NCBI GenBank assembly: GCA_903878115.1
Contig: CAIRGO010000164.1
Location: 1 to 62,334 of the forward strand
Direction: 5' to 3'
Source: Akkermansiaceae bacterium
Lineage (GTDB): Bacteria > Verrucomicrobiota > Verrucomicrobiia > Verrucomicrobiales > Akkermansiaceae
DNA length: 62,334 bases
Part shown: positions 53,403-62,334 of the stretch, piece after piece
Layout of the letters: each line of letters begins with the position of its first letter
Numbering within the stretch: position 1 is the stretch's first letter
Notes under the pieces: generated by a model
Databases searched by the model: none
Seen by the model: only the letters and a program-made list of their open reading frames with translations
What the model was told of the DNA's origin: nothing
Made by a program: the position numbers and the translations under genes

Positions 53403-54433
53403 TCGTCCGCGTGACCAATATCATTTCCGCATCCGATGAAGACTATAAAGAAGCCGTGCAGGCTGCTACCGCGCTACTAGCCGCTGGAGAAGTAGTAGCT
53501 CTGCCTACCGAGACAGTGTATGGACTCGCGGCGAACGTGTTTGATCCCGTCGCAGTAGCAAAAATTTTCGCGGTCAAAGAGAGACCTTCATTTGATCCGT
53601 TGATCGTTCATGTTGCCACTCGTCCTGATCTCGACCGCGTTGCGATCGTTCCAGATGACATTCGTGTTACCGTAGAAAAGCTCCTCAATGCATTTTGGCC
53701 AGGTCCACTCACATTGATTTTGCCGAAGCATCCCGATATCCCCGATCTCGTGACCAGCGGATTGCCAACGGTCGCGGTAAGACAAAGCGGCAATAAAATT
53801 TTTCGCGCCATCGGCAAAGAACTCGGTCAACCTTTGGCCGCGCCCAGTGCCAATCGTTTCGGGCGAATTTCTCCCACCTCTGCCACGGCGGTGCATAAAG
53901 AATTAGACGGACGTATTCCTCTCATCGTTGATGGCGGTGCCTGTTCCGAAGGATTGGAGAGCACCATCATTCACATCGAAGCGGGAGAGAAACGTCCCAC
54001 CATTACCATCCTGCGCCCTGGCCCGATCACCAAGGAGATGCTGCAAAATTTCGGCAAAATTCAACGACCTAAACGATCGAACGAAGCGAACCCAATGGCA
54101 CCCGGTATGCTCAGCAGTCATTACGCGCCGCGCACGCCACTGTTATTGTTAGAAAGAGTCGAAGATTTCCGACCCGAATCAGGGAAAAAATATGGCCTAC
54201 TTTCCTACACCGGTGAAGCTGGACGTGGTTATGTGAATTTATACTCATGGTCCGCCATGGAATGCCTTAGCCCAGGGAATGGCAAATTGCCCGAAGCAGC
54301 ACTACGACTTTTCCACACTCTTCGCAAGCTGGATGAAGCTGGGCTCGATATGATCATCGCAGAACCAATCACCGAAGTCGGCCTAGGTGTTGCGGTGATG
54401 GATCGCCTGCGCCGGGCATCAATTTCTTTCTGA
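53399..54433 (+). CDS. tsaC: Threonylcarbamoyl-AMP synthase (Sua5/TsaC type)
   Basis: A 344-residue Sua5-type enzyme making threonylcarbamoyl-AMP for t6A37 tRNA modification. The YrdC/TsaC domain covers about 15-205 (LPTETVYGLAANVFD; KIFAVKERPSFDPLIVHV; PGPLTLIL; APSANRFGRISPTSA; STIIHIEAG). The extra C-terminal Sua5 domain follows the linker PGMLSSHYAPRTPLLLL. Its ATG overlaps the phoR stop (ATGA), so a housekeeping tRNA gene is coupled to the phosphate operon. A strong hairpin terminator follows at 54522. Confidence 0.96.
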   Translation: MIVRVTNIISASDEDYKEAVQAATALLAAGEVVALPTETVYGLAANVFDPVAVAKIFAVKERPSFDPLIVHVATRPDLDRVAIVPDDIRVTVEKLLNAFWPGPLTLILPKHPDIPDLVTSGLPTVAVRQSGNKIFRAIGKELGQPLAAPSANRFGRISPTSATAVHKELDGRIPLIVDGGACSEGLESTIIHIEAGEKRPTITILRPGPITKEMLQNFGKIQRPKRSNEANPMAPGMLSSHYAPRTPLLLLERVEDFRPESGKKYGLLSYTGEAGRGYVNLYSWSAMECLSPGNGKLPEAALRLFHTLRKLDEAGLDMIIAEPITEVGLGVAVMDRLRRASISF

Positions 54434-54501
54434 TCAAAAATTTAGCAAAAATAAATTTGCAAATTCATTTGACAATCTACCTGTTTGGGTTACTTTAATC
54501 G

Positions 54502-54586
54502 CGTCGCACTGCGACTGACAGGCGGTCCGATCATTTGCCTTAGGTTATGGGTTTTCCTAGGTATGCTGATCGGGCCGCTTTATTTT
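54502..54586 (+). terminator. Long structured terminator after tsaC
   Basis: GCGGTCCGATCA (54522-54533) and TGATCGGGCCGC (54567-54578) form a 12-bp stem with one G-U-type position. An inner CCTTAGG/CCTAGG pairing follows, and TTTATTTT (54579-54586) trails. A perfect GTCGC-ACT-GCGAC hairpin lies just before (about 54503-54515). It separates tsaC from the convergent transglutaminase gene. The unusual size leaves room for a small RNA, but none is claimed. Confidence 0.6.
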
Positions 54587-54596
54587 GCCCATTTTT

Positions 54597-56297
54597 TCAG
54601 GTCAACAACGATTGTATTTCCTTCACGAAGCTCTCTTCTACCGCTGGCTCTCGCGGCATTTTTTCATAAGTCGTCGCGTAATGATAGCGCCATAACGTTT
54701 CGGCAAAAACGGGAGCTAAAGGCAATGATGGCAACAAACTCCGTAAAGTATTTCCTGGCATCACCGCCACCCCATGACGACGGCACAAGCGCAGCAGCAG
54801 CTCTTGGTAGCGCGATGCTGTGGCTTGGCGATAAATCGATGGTACAGAGGTATCATTTCTACGTCTCATCATCAAAAAACCGATGCAGAGCAACAACGCC
54901 AGCGCCAAAATAATACAAGCAGCATAAGTGACGGCCACCACATTGGCGTCACCTGTCAATAGACTTTGTTCTTGGTCTTTGCCCATCTCATTAGATGCGA
55001 GCGGTTTTTCTCCAGCAGGCGCTGATCGGCTTGCACCGATCGATGTCGATGGTGTGCAATCCATTACCACCCAGCCGACTCCTTCGATCAAAACTTCCGT
55101 CCAGGCGTGTGCTTCACGAGCACGAAACACAAATAAATTACTATAATAATAGTAAGAACCACCAGCCCAACCGTATGCGATGCGTGATGGCAAGCCCAGT
55201 GCCCTAGCACAAAGGGCTCCCGCAGTGGCAAACATTTCACAATGACCACGTTTTTCGTGAAAGAGAAAATTTTCTAACGGATCTATATTATCCACGTTCG
55301 AGATATCTAACGAGTATGCACATTCGTTTCGCAGAAATTCGCGCAATTGTAACAGTTGCGATTTGGTCGATCCTTGTGTCACGGCCTCTGCATTCAAGCC
55401 GCGAATACTGCCAGAAAATTTTTCGTCGCTCGTCAATGATAGCCAAGATGGTGGCACCGATGTCCTTGCTGGAGCACGCGCTGAATCGGGCAATTCATCA
55501 ATCGTAAGTGTGCGGGAGCTCGCATGATATGAGTATCCGCTATAACCCTTTTCAGGAGGTAGCAAAGTGATCCCGTCGCCACGATAACTTGTATTTGTCT
55601 GATCGCACTCGATCATGCCTTGTAAGGAAATTAAAGGAGTTTGCCCAGAAGGGTCCGCCGGCAGAAACACCGAATGCCCTACAGATATGCCTGGTCGTGA
55701 GGAAAAAATGGGCGCATTTGTGGTATCCTGTGGCGTTAACGACCAAGCGGCATCCTGATAGGTTCCTAATGCAAAAGCACTCACATAAGCACGTCGTTTC
55801 AATAGTGCAGGTGCTTGCGTGGCATCATCGAGCTGAATAAATACTTCAGGCTGATTTCCGGGGCGAAGATTGGCACGGCGTGGCAAGGGGCGAATGTTTT
55901 GCTCGTTCCATAACCAGTTGCCTGCTTGTTTTTTTGGCTGTTTAATGACTTGCTCTACCGTCCGTTGTTGTGATTTTTTTCCACTAACAAAGACATCGGC
56001 AATTTTATCAGATAGGCTCTGCATTACTGGCGGAGTATGCAGGAAAAACAACAAGAAAAACGCCTCCATGACCAGCATCCCGCACAACAATGCGATCCAA
56101 TCGGGCCAGCTATGAGACCGACGACACACAGCTGACGATATTTTCCCCTGGCTCCGACGATAGGCGGCAAATAATCCACCGCCTAACAAAATTACCGCTA
56201 CAATCGCATTCATCGTAACACCGAGTGACACTGGCCAACCGCGCAGCAATAGATAGCCAGCTAGCAAGGAGCACAAAAATAGAAGCAATCGGATCAT
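54597..56297 (-). CDS. Transglutaminase-like membrane protein (TgpA-type)
   Basis: A 566-residue membrane-bound transglutaminase-core protein. About three N-terminal helices (LLLFLCSLLAGYLLL; TMNAIVAVILLGGGLFAAY; ALLCGMLVMEAFFLLFFL) precede a periplasmic domain with catalytic Cys (KRGHCEMFATAGALCARALG), His (REAHAWTEVLIEG) and Asp (WVVMDCTPST). A last membrane helix and a cytoplasmic DUF4129-like tail follow. It is shorter at the N-terminus than the TgpA family. ATG at 56297 overlaps the DUF58 gene stop (ATGA). The MoxR ATPase commonly seen in such clusters is not in the window. Confidence 0.9.
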   Translation of the reverse strand: MIRLLLFLCSLLAGYLLLRGWPVSLGVTMNAIVAVILLGGGLFAAYRRSQGKISSAVCRRSHSWPDWIALLCGMLVMEAFFLLFFLHTPPVMQSLSDKIADVFVSGKKSQQRTVEQVIKQPKKQAGNWLWNEQNIRPLPRRANLRPGNQPEVFIQLDDATQAPALLKRRAYVSAFALGTYQDAAWSLTPQDTTNAPIFSSRPGISVGHSVFLPADPSGQTPLISLQGMIECDQTNTSYRGDGITLLPPEKGYSGYSYHASSRTLTIDELPDSARAPARTSVPPSWLSLTSDEKFSGSIRGLNAEAVTQGSTKSQLLQLREFLRNECAYSLDISNVDNIDPLENFLFHEKRGHCEMFATAGALCARALGLPSRIAYGWAGGSYYYYSNLFVFRAREAHAWTEVLIEGVGWVVMDCTPSTSIGASRSAPAGEKPLASNEMGKDQEQSLLTGDANVVAVTYAACIILALALLLCIGFLMMRRRNDTSVPSIYRQATASRYQELLLRLCRRHGVAVMPGNTLRSLLPSLPLAPVFAETLWRYHYATTYEKMPREPAVEESFVKEIQSLLT

Positions 56298-57433
56298 GCG
56301 CTTTTTTTCTTGAGATGATTGCCACCAATTGCAGTGACGGGGATGATCACCGGTTTGATCGTTCGCTGTGGCACGGCGTGTTGCCAAAGCGAAATGGGCA
56401 TATCGGAAATGATCAACAATGTGGCATCTGAATCAATCATGGCACAGGCTCTGGTGAGCTCGTGCAGTTCCGTATGCTTGGAGCGTTTTGCACCTGCAAG
56501 TAGCTCTAAAATACCTGCTAGCTGAAGGCGATTATCACACTGATGCGTCAGCCAGCCATCAAAGTCAGCAACCCATTCCGTAGGTATCGCTTGCGCTAAC
56601 AAATAACGCAGGCTGCCGCATGCCATCGATAATGCTTTCTCAAAATGCTCTGGACGAATCATCGCTCGGTCTGAGGCGTAAGAATGAAACAGCACCGCAA
56701 TTTTTTTCGGATAAAAACCTGGTGGATCTGCTTCGGCTACGATCAACCCCGCACCACGTGCAAACGAACGAGCGCTCGCTGCTGCATGAATCATTTTGAA
56801 GGAATCACCCGCCCGCCAGGGACGCAAGCCACGGATTTCTCCGTGCATCGTTCCAAAGGTGCTGCCCGCGCTCGGAGTAGCATCATGCAACATCCCCGTT
56901 AGCTGCAAACTCGCCATGCGCAGTGGTCGCGGATAGACGATCAATTCATGAGCCACTTCTAATGAGTTCACAGACTCCCATAGGCCAAGCGGAAATGTCG
57001 ATCGCAGAGTAATGGGTAGCGTCCGCGAATGCCCACGTTTTTCTAACGGAAAAAAGGCATCCACATCAGCTGCAGAGTTCGCTGCAATCCAAGGAGCGGC
57101 GAGTTTGCACTCACCAGAGCCTGGCAAAAAAATTGTCACTTGGATGGCAAATGCATCAACAAATCGGCGATGATTTTCTATCGTCACGCGCACGGGAAAA
57201 CGATTGCCTGCATAGACTTGGTGCGCCGCTTGGCATTTTACCAGCATTCCTTTGTTGTTATTTTTCGCAAGGAAATAGGCAACGCCTAAGAGAATAAAAG
57301 CCGCGAGACCCAGTGCTGATAGCACACCATCCCCGCGCGATAAACCAATCAGCACGAACACCAAACCTGCTCCCATGATCAAGGCACCACGTTGCGTGAG
57401 CGAACATCGGGCATTGATTGAGTTTTTTGACAT
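56294..57433 (-). CDS. DUF58 domain-containing protein
   Basis: A 379-residue DUF58 protein with two N-terminal membrane helices (LIMGAGLVFVLIGLSRG; ALGLAAFILLGVAYFLA) and a conserved GEIRGLRPWRAGDSFKMIHAAASAR motif. The vWA-like end has DATLLIISDMP. DUF58 proteins accompany MoxR AAA ATPases and transglutaminases; the role is probably envelope protein assembly. Coupled downstream to the transglutaminase; the lipoprotein gene lies upstream 10 nt away. Confidence 0.92.
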   Translation of the reverse strand: MSKNSINARCSLTQRGALIMGAGLVFVLIGLSRGDGVLSALGLAAFILLGVAYFLAKNNNKGMLVKCQAAHQVYAGNRFPVRVTIENHRRFVDAFAIQVTIFLPGSGECKLAAPWIAANSAADVDAFFPLEKRGHSRTLPITLRSTFPLGLWESVNSLEVAHELIVYPRPLRMASLQLTGMLHDATPSAGSTFGTMHGEIRGLRPWRAGDSFKMIHAAASARSFARGAGLIVAEADPPGFYPKKIAVLFHSYASDRAMIRPEHFEKALSMACGSLRYLLAQAIPTEWVADFDGWLTHQCDNRLQLAGILELLAGAKRSKHTELHELTRACAMIDSDATLLIISDMPISLWQHAVPQRTIKPVIIPVTAIGGNHLKKKSA

Positions 57434-57442
57434 GAAAAAAAG

Positions 57443-57979
57443 TTATGGTTTCGGTGGCAACCAGTTCATCAAATGATCAAAGTATGCTGGCTCATTGATA
57501 TCAGTATGCAGCACGCCACCGGGACCAAAATATTTCCACTCATGGCAACCGTAACAAATTTGCAACACCCGCTGACCATCACCATTCGACCAGACCAAGG
57601 CATAGTCGGGATGAAATCCAGAGCATGTAGTTTTTGGCGATGCCAATGCTTGATGCGACTGCGGATCACAATACAGCGCCACCACATTGCTAATCAACTT
57701 CGCCGATGCAGGTTCAGGTTGTTTATGAAAGCGAAACCCAGCAAACGCAACATTCGGCACCGTTTTCAGTTGTTGTTGATAATACTCCGCATCGCGTTGT
57801 GGATGAGCGAGTCCGTGATATACTTTCAGATTTTTAGCTTGGTGCAAATCAGCAGAGGCTGCCTTCAGCGATTGCAATTCTACTTCACGCAAAGGATCGC
57901 CGCCGCGCCAGCAAGTAGCGCATGACGCCAAAAATAGAACCGGTAATAGGGAGAGAAGCTGTTTCATCATGGTGTGCAT
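57443..57979 (-). CDS. Hypothetical lipoprotein
   Basis: A 178-residue protein with a lipobox signal peptide (MMKQLLSLLPVLFLASC|A), so it is anchored by its N-terminal Cys in the envelope. The ATG at 57979 is used; ATGs at 57970 and 57967 are equivalent. The mature part is rich in His, Tyr and Trp and has VLQICYGCHEWKYFGPGG; the CxxCH could be read as a heme site but stands in a hydrophobic strand and is more likely structural. It leads the lipoprotein-DUF58-transglutaminase cluster. Function unknown. Confidence 0.75.
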   Translation of the reverse strand: MHTMMKQLLSLLPVLFLASCATCWRGGDPLREVELQSLKAASADLHQAKNLKVYHGLAHPQRDAEYYQQQLKTVPNVAFAGFRFHKQPEPASAKLISNVVALYCDPQSHQALASPKTTCSGFHPDYALVWSNGDGQRVLQICYGCHEWKYFGPGGVLHTDINEPAYFDHLMNWLPPKP

Positions 57980-58063
57980 CCATCATGCGAATTTTTCACA
58001 CTGATGCAATCTTATACTTTCACGGCACGCTTATGCGTATCCACGATTTACTACTACATATTA

Positions 58064-61000
58064 TCACACTAAGCCGTGATACTCTTGGATGGAGCGCACT
58101 GTGAAGTCATTTTTTTGCAATGCGCGAATTCCGCGCACACTGGCTTCCGCAGCAGCTAAGTTGGTAGCATAGGAAATTTTGTTAGCAATCGCGCCAGCAC
58201 GGATCTGCACTTCATCAGCGCGAGATTCATGACTGCTGGGTGTATTGATGACAAAATCAATTTCGTTGTTTTTCATCAAATCGACGCAGTGAGGACGCGC
58301 TCCTTCGAGGATTTTATAAACACGAACACTGGGGATTCCTTCTTTTTGGAAGAGTTGGTGTGTGCCACCTGTGGAGAAAATCGTAAAGCCCATCTCAGCA
58401 AGATCGCGGGCAATTTGCACCGTACGTGGCTTATCTCGATCACTCACAGAAATAAAGACGTTGCCTTTTGTCGGCAGTGGATTGAAAGCGCTCATTTGCG
58501 CTTTCGCGTAGGCCATGCCAGCATCGGTATCGATGCCCATCACTTCACCTGTGGATTTCATTTCAGGACCTAACACAATATCGATGCCAGGAAAACGATT
58601 CCATGGGAATACAGCTTCTTTGACATTGAAATGAGCGGGAATGATCCGCTTGGTGAAGCCTAACTCTTGCAGAGTTTTGCCGACCATGATCTTCGCGGCA
58701 AGTTTGGCAAGCGGCACGCCGATTGCTTTCGATACGAATGGCACGGTGCGTGATGCGCGGGGATTCACTTCGATGACATAAAGCTCGTTGTCTTTGACCG
58801 CGAACTGGATGTTCATCAGGCCTTTAACATTGAGTTCCTTGGCAAGATTCACCGCTGCAGCTTCAATTTTTTCCTGAATTTCTGCGCTCAACGAGAACGC
58901 GGGGATCATGCAGGCAGAGTCTCCGGAATGGATGCCAGCTTGCTCGATGTGTTCCATGATCGCACCTACTATAGCCGTAGTACCATCAGCAATGCAATCT
59001 ACATCAACTTCGGTGGCATTATCGAGGAAACGATCGACAAGGATAGGTCGTTCAGGAGATGCGGTAACCGCTTCACGCATGTAGCGGTCCAATTCGGCAT
59101 CGTTATAAACAATCATCATCGCGCGACCACCCAGCACAAAGGACGGGCGCACCAACACTGGATAGCCGATGCGATTGGCAATGACAATGGCTTCCTCTGC
59201 GGAAACCGCAGTGCCCGCTTCTGCTTGTTTCAGTCCAATGCGATCGAGCAGTGCGGAGAAATGCTTACGGTCTTCGGCGAGCTCGATGGATTCGGGCGAG
59301 GTGCCAATGATCGGCACACCGTGGCGTTTCAAATCCGCTGCAAGATTCAGAGGTGTTTGACCACCGAACTGCACGATCACGCCATCAGGTTTTTCTTGAT
59401 CGCAAATGTTTAATACATCTTCTAAGGTCAGTGGCTCGAAGAAAAGTTTATCGGAAGTATCGTAGTCAGTCGAAACTGTTTCAGGGTTGGAGTTCACCAT
59501 GATCGTCTCGTAGCCAAGCTCTTTCAGAGCGAACGATGCATGCACGCAGCAGTAATCAAACTCGATGCCTTGACCAATTCTGTTAGGACCGCCACCGAGG
59601 ATGATGATTTTCTTTTTATCCGATTGACGTGCTTCATTTTCATCACCATACGATGAGTAGAAATATGGTGTATATGCTTCAAATTCAGCCGCGCAGGTAT
59701 CTACCAGACGATAGGTAGGAATGACGCCCGCCGCCTTGCGTTCAGCGCGAACTACGTCTTCTTTCACGCCGCGAGCTTTGGCAATTTGGCGGTCGGAGAA
59801 ACCAAGTTTCTTGGCTTTTTTCAGCGGTGTTTGTGCTAGATTCATGCCTTCTTTGGCAATCTCTTCTAGGTGACGTAGAAACCATGGATCGATGGCGGTG
59901 ATGTCAAAAATTTCCTCCACCGTGTAGCCCGCAACAAATGCCGTTTGCAGCCAGAAAATCCGCTCCGCATTCGGCACGCGGAGTTTGCGTTCGATTTCTT
60001 CACGCGTGGGCGCTACAGGCTCTTTGTTGTCGAAACCAAATCCCCAACGCCCGGTTTCTAGCGAACGCAGGCATTTTTGCATCGACTCCTTAAAGGTGCG
60101 GCCGATCGCCATCGCTTCGCCGACAGATTTCATCGATGTCGTTAGCACAGGATTTGCCATGGGGAATTTTTCAAAGGTAAACCGTGGGATTTTGGTGACC
60201 ACATAATCGATCGTCGGCTCGAACGAAGCGGGTGTCTCGCGCGTGATGTCATTACGAATTTCATCTAATGAGTACCCGACAGCGAGTTTCGCGGCGATTT
60301 TCGCAATCGGGAATCCTGTAGCTTTGGAGGCCAACGCTGATGAACGAGAAACACGTGGATTCATCTCGATCACAATCATCCGTCCTGTTTTTGGATCAGT
60401 GGCAAACTGAATGTTGGAACCACCGGTTTCCACGCCGATTTCACGAATAACCGCAAATGACGCATCGCGCATGATTTGGTATTCACGATCACTCAGGGTC
60501 TGAATCGGTGCCACGGTGATCGAATCGCCAGTGTGCACGCCCATCGGATCAAGGTTTTCAATCGAGCAAATGACCACACAGTTATCCGCATGATCACGCA
60601 TGACTTCCATTTCAAATTCTTTCCACCCGAGCAATGATTCCTCGACCAAGACTTCGGTCACCGGCGAAAGATCAAGACCGCGGGTGATGATTTCTTCAAA
60701 TTCATCGCGGTTATAAGCAATGCCTCCACCTTGTCCGCCGAGAGTAAATGCGGGGCGTATGATCAAAGGAAATCGACCGATCCATTCAGCGACCGTGCGC
60801 GCTTCTTCCATGGTATGCGCAGTGCCCGATTGTGGCACATCAAGACCGATTTTTAGCATCGCATCTTTGAAACGTTGGCGATCTTCGCCTTTGTCAATGG
60901 CATCGGCATTCGCACCAATCATCCGGACATTATATTTATCAAGAGTGCCGGATTTAAAAAGCGACATCGAGGTATTCAAAGCCGTCTGGCCGCCAAGTGT

Positions 61001-61264
61001 GGGCAACAGTGCATCAGGCTTTTCACGAATGATGATTTTTTCCACCACTTCAGGAGTGATCGGTTCAATGTAAGTGCGGAACGCAAACTCCGGATCGGTC
61101 ATGATGGTCGCCGGGTTAGAATTGACCAAGATTACCTGGTAACCCTCTTCGCGCAGAGCTTTGCAGGCCTGCACGCCAGAGTAGTCAAATTCACATCCTT
61201 GTCCAATGACGATGGGACCGGAACCAATCACCAGAATTTTTTTGATCGAAGTATCTTTAGGCAT
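58064..61264 (-). CDS. carB: Carbamoyl-phosphate synthase large subunit
   Basis: A 1066-residue enzyme making carbamoyl phosphate for pyrimidines and arginine. Two ATP-grasp halves ([15 protein letters not shown] and [17 protein letters not shown]), each with [11 protein letters not shown]- and NPRASR-like ends, are followed by the C-terminal MGS allosteric domain ([19 protein letters not shown]). Length is normal. carA is absent from the window. No Shine-Dalgarno precedes the ATG at 61264. Confidence 0.98.
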   Translation of the reverse strand: MPKDTSIKKILVIGSGPIVIGQGCEFDYSGVQACKALREEGYQVILVNSNPATIMTDPEFAFRTYIEPITPEVVEKIIIREKPDALLPTLGGQTALNTSMSLFKSGTLDKYNVRMIGANADAIDKGEDRQRFKDAMLKIGLDVPQSGTAHTMEEARTVAEWIGRFPLIIRPAFTLGGQGGGIAYNRDEFEEIITRGLDLSPVTEVLVEESLLGWKEFEMEVMRDHADNCVVICSIENLDPMGVHTGDSITVAPIQTLSDREYQIMRDASFAVIREIGVETGGSNIQFATDPKTGRMIVIEMNPRVSRSSALASKATGFPIAKIAAKLAVGYSLDEIRNDITRETPASFEPTIDYVVTKIPRFTFEKFPMANPVLTTSMKSVGEAMAIGRTFKESMQKCLRSLETGRWGFGFDNKEPVAPTREEIERKLRVPNAERIFWLQTAFVAGYTVEEIFDITAIDPWFLRHLEEIAKEGMNLAQTPLKKAKKLGFSDRQIAKARGVKEDVVRAERKAAGVIPTYRLVDTCAAEFEAYTPYFYSSYGDENEARQSDKKKIIILGGGPNRIGQGIEFDYCCVHASFALKELGYETIMVNSNPETVSTDYDTSDKLFFEPLTLEDVLNICDQEKPDGVIVQFGGQTPLNLAADLKRHGVPIIGTSPESIELAEDRKHFSALLDRIGLKQAEAGTAVSAEEAIVIANRIGYPVLVRPSFVLGGRAMMIVYNDAELDRYMREAVTASPERPILVDRFLDNATEVDVDCIADGTTAIVGAIMEHIEQAGIHSGDSACMIPAFSLSAEIQEKIEAAAVNLAKELNVKGLMNIQFAVKDNELYVIEVNPRASRTVPFVSKAIGVPLAKLAAKIMVGKTLQELGFTKRIIPAHFNVKEAVFPWNRFPGIDIVLGPEMKSTGEVMGIDTDAGMAYAKAQMSAFNPLPTKGNVFISVSDRDKPRTVQIARDLAEMGFTIFSTGGTHQLFQKEGIPSVRVYKILEGARPHCVDLMKNNEIDFVINTPSSHESRADEVQIRAGAIANKISYATNLAAAEASVRGIRALQKNDFTVRSIQEYHGLV

Positions 61265-61304
61265 AAGCGGGCGTGTCGTGTGTAAACTCGCAGGGATTTG
61301 GCAG

Positions 61305-61322
61305 TTACAAACGAATTTGTAA
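61305..61322 (-). promoter_or_regulatory. Small palindrome in the carB leader
   Basis: TTACAAA-CGAA-TTTGTAA, a perfect 7-bp inverted repeat; the minus-strand RNA would have a UUCG loop. It lies 41-58 nt before the carB ATG. It could be an operator or leader hairpin; no U-run follows, so it is not a terminator. Confidence 0.35.
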
Positions 61323-61434
61323 AGGATTGGATGAATAAAATGTGTTTTTTCTTTCGAATCGTCGTGGAATGGCCTCTAACGTATGCCAATTTCCTGATAT
61401 TCTCCGCAGATTTTCGTAAAACATTGCGCTGATC

Positions 61435-61450
61435 TGGCACAGATGTTGCA
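61435..61450 (+). promoter_or_regulatory. Sigma-54-type promoter for pckG
   Basis: TGGCAC (61435-61440), 5 nt, TTGCA (61446-61450): GG and GC are spaced exactly as in the -24/-12 consensus. The start would be at about 61461, next to the ATG at 61462. No enhancer-binding site or RpoN gene is recognisable in the window. Confidence 0.5.
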
Positions 61451-61461
61451 ATCATCACGTT

Positions 61462-62334
61462 ATGACAGCACCAACCACACATGCCGCCCTCGAAAAATGG
61501 GTCAATGAAGTGAACGCTCTTTGCACTCCCGATCAGGTGCAATGGTGCGATGGTTCGCAAGAAGAATGGAACACGCTCACCGAGTTATTGGTGAAAAATG
61601 GCACTTTTATCCGTCTCAATCCTGAAAAACGCCCTAATTCTTTCCTGGCTCGCTCGAAGCAGTCCGACGTAGCACGGGTGGAAGATCGCACTTACATTTG
61701 TGTCAAACGCCCCGATGAAGCTGGTCCTACGAATAACTGGGCTGATCCCGCAGAAATGAAGGCTATTTTATTAGAAAAATTCCGTGGCTGCATGAAAGGT
61801 CGGACGATGTATGTGATCCCATTTTGCATGGGTCCGCTGGATTCTCCACTGGCAAAAATCGGTGTCGAAATTTCCGATAGCCCTTACGTCGTGGTCAACA
61901 TGCGTATCATGTGCCACATGGGCACTCATGTGCTGAAACGCCTTGAAGATGAATCCACGGGAGTAATCACCAAAAAACGCGATGGCCATGGGCATTTCAT
62001 CCCTAGCATGCACTCCGTCGGTGTTCCTTTGGCTGCTGGCGATGTCGATTCTTCATGGCCCTGCAATGATGACAAATACATTTGCCACTTCCCTGATACC
62101 CGCGAGATCTGGTCTTACGGTTCCGGCTACGGCGGCAATGCATTGCTGGGGAAAAAATGCCTCGCACTGCGCATCGCCTCGAACATCGCCCGCGAGCACA
62201 AATGGATGGCCGAACACATGCTAATCACAGGCCTTCATTCGCCTGATGGCGAGGTCACTTATGTCGCCGCCGCATTCCCCTCTGCTTGTGGAAAAACCAA
62301 CATGGCGATGTTAGTCCCGCCCAAAGAATACCGC
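61462..62334 (+). CDS. pckG: Phosphoenolpyruvate carboxykinase (GTP), 3' end cut off
   Basis: The first 291 codons of a GTP-dependent PEPCK (gluconeogenesis: oxaloacetate to PEP). The N-terminus [28 protein letters not shown] is that of the family, followed by [48 protein letters not shown] and the kinase-1 motif [13 protein letters not shown] just before the cut. The start at 61462 gives the standard length. The frame stays open to the window edge. Divergent from carB across a 197-bp gap. Confidence 0.97.
   Translation, partial: MTAPTTHAALEKWVNEVNALCTPDQVQWCDGSQEEWNTLTELLVKNGTFIRLNPEKRPNSFLARSKQSDVARVEDRTYICVKRPDEAGPTNNWADPAEMKAILLEKFRGCMKGRTMYVIPFCMGPLDSPLAKIGVEISDSPYVVVNMRIMCHMGTHVLKRLEDESTGVITKKRDGHGHFIPSMHSVGVPLAAGDVDSSWPCNDDKYICHFPDTREIWSYGSGYGGNALLGKKCLALRIASNIAREHKWMAEHMLITGLHSPDGEVTYVAAAFPSACGKTNMAMLVPPKEYR

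Noticed and set aside
54485-54913. 142-codon frame in the tsaC-transglutaminase gap
   Set aside because: It runs through the hairpin terminator and antisense to the transglutaminase gene; composition is atypical.
57443-57979. Heme-binding CxxCH in the lipoprotein
   Set aside because: A single CYGCH within a hydrophobic strand-like segment in a small lipoprotein is weak evidence for a cytochrome.
1-62334. tRNA, rRNA, CRISPR, prophage or IS element
   Set aside because: No tRNA-like cloverleaf, repeat-spacer array, transposase or phage structural gene was seen in any gap.

Overview
The window looks like a chromosomal piece of a member of the Verrucomicrobia (PVC superphylum), at roughly 50% G+C. 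The evidence is a Verru_Chthon cassette protein A homologue, a DUF1501 plus planctomycete-cytochrome/DUF1549/DUF1553 pair, a Chlamydia-like class Ic ribonucleotide reductase, and an N-terminally extended RsmH. Start codons almost never have a Shine-Dalgarno motif. No rRNA, tRNA, CRISPR array, transposase or prophage was recognised.

Layout. 1-1.1 kb holds a cut-off gene and two small coupled unknown genes. 1.15-4.3 kb is a large PLD-helicase-DUF3427 protein. 4.4-9.5 kb is the ribonucleotide reductase operon nrdB - four-helix-bundle gene - nrdA on the minus strand, with candidate NrdR boxes and a promoter upstream of nrdB. The middle gene sits between inverted repeats, like a small inserted cassette. 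9.7-13.3 kb has an M42 peptidase and, divergently, DUF2851 and dprA. 13.3-18.2 kb is the translation/transcription operon nusA-infB-rbfA-MBL hydrolase. 18.4-19.8 kb is a MazG-like pyrophosphohydrolase and rsmH. 19.9-22 kb has a membrane-anchored unknown protein, an array of intergenic palindromes and an orphan gene preceded by repeat A.

22-30.9 kb holds Verru_Chthon protein A, a secreted esterase, a second M42 peptidase, a DUF3137/LemA pair and a putative secreted zinc protease. 30.9-35.4 kb is the DUF1501/PSD1 pair. 35.6-37 kb is a beta-CASP metallo-hydrolase. 37-41.7 kb is a purine/pyrimidine operon, purD-pyrR-unknown membrane protein-pyrB-pyrC; carB lies at 58-61 kb. 41.8-45.5 kb has a DUF4163/DUF3298 protein, a YhaM-like HD nuclease and small membrane proteins, one translationally coupled to a toxinless addiction-module component and another preceded by repeat B. 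45.7-49.8 kb has archaeal/eukaryal-type proS, a small membrane protein, alkaline phosphatase and a VTT-family membrane protein. 49.9-54.4 kb is a phosphate-signalling operon, pstB-phoU-phoB-like-phoR-like, ending in tsaC/sua5 and a strong hairpin. 54.6-58 kb is a lipoprotein-DUF58-transglutaminase cluster. The window ends inside a GTP-type PEP carboxykinase gene preceded by a consensus-like sigma-54 promoter.

The most unusual signals are: (i) a class Ic reductase with leucine at the radical-tyrosine position and a duplicated ATP-cone, with a repeat-bounded S23-like cassette between nrdB and nrdA; (ii) two diverged copies of a structured repeat of about 130 bp, 24 kb apart, each directly upstream of an unrelated orphan gene; (iii) a repeat-bearing membrane protein inside the pyr operon; (iv) a sigma-54 promoter that would give a leaderless pckG mRNA; and (v) excess of the hexamer GTTAGA, almost all of it on the coding strand.
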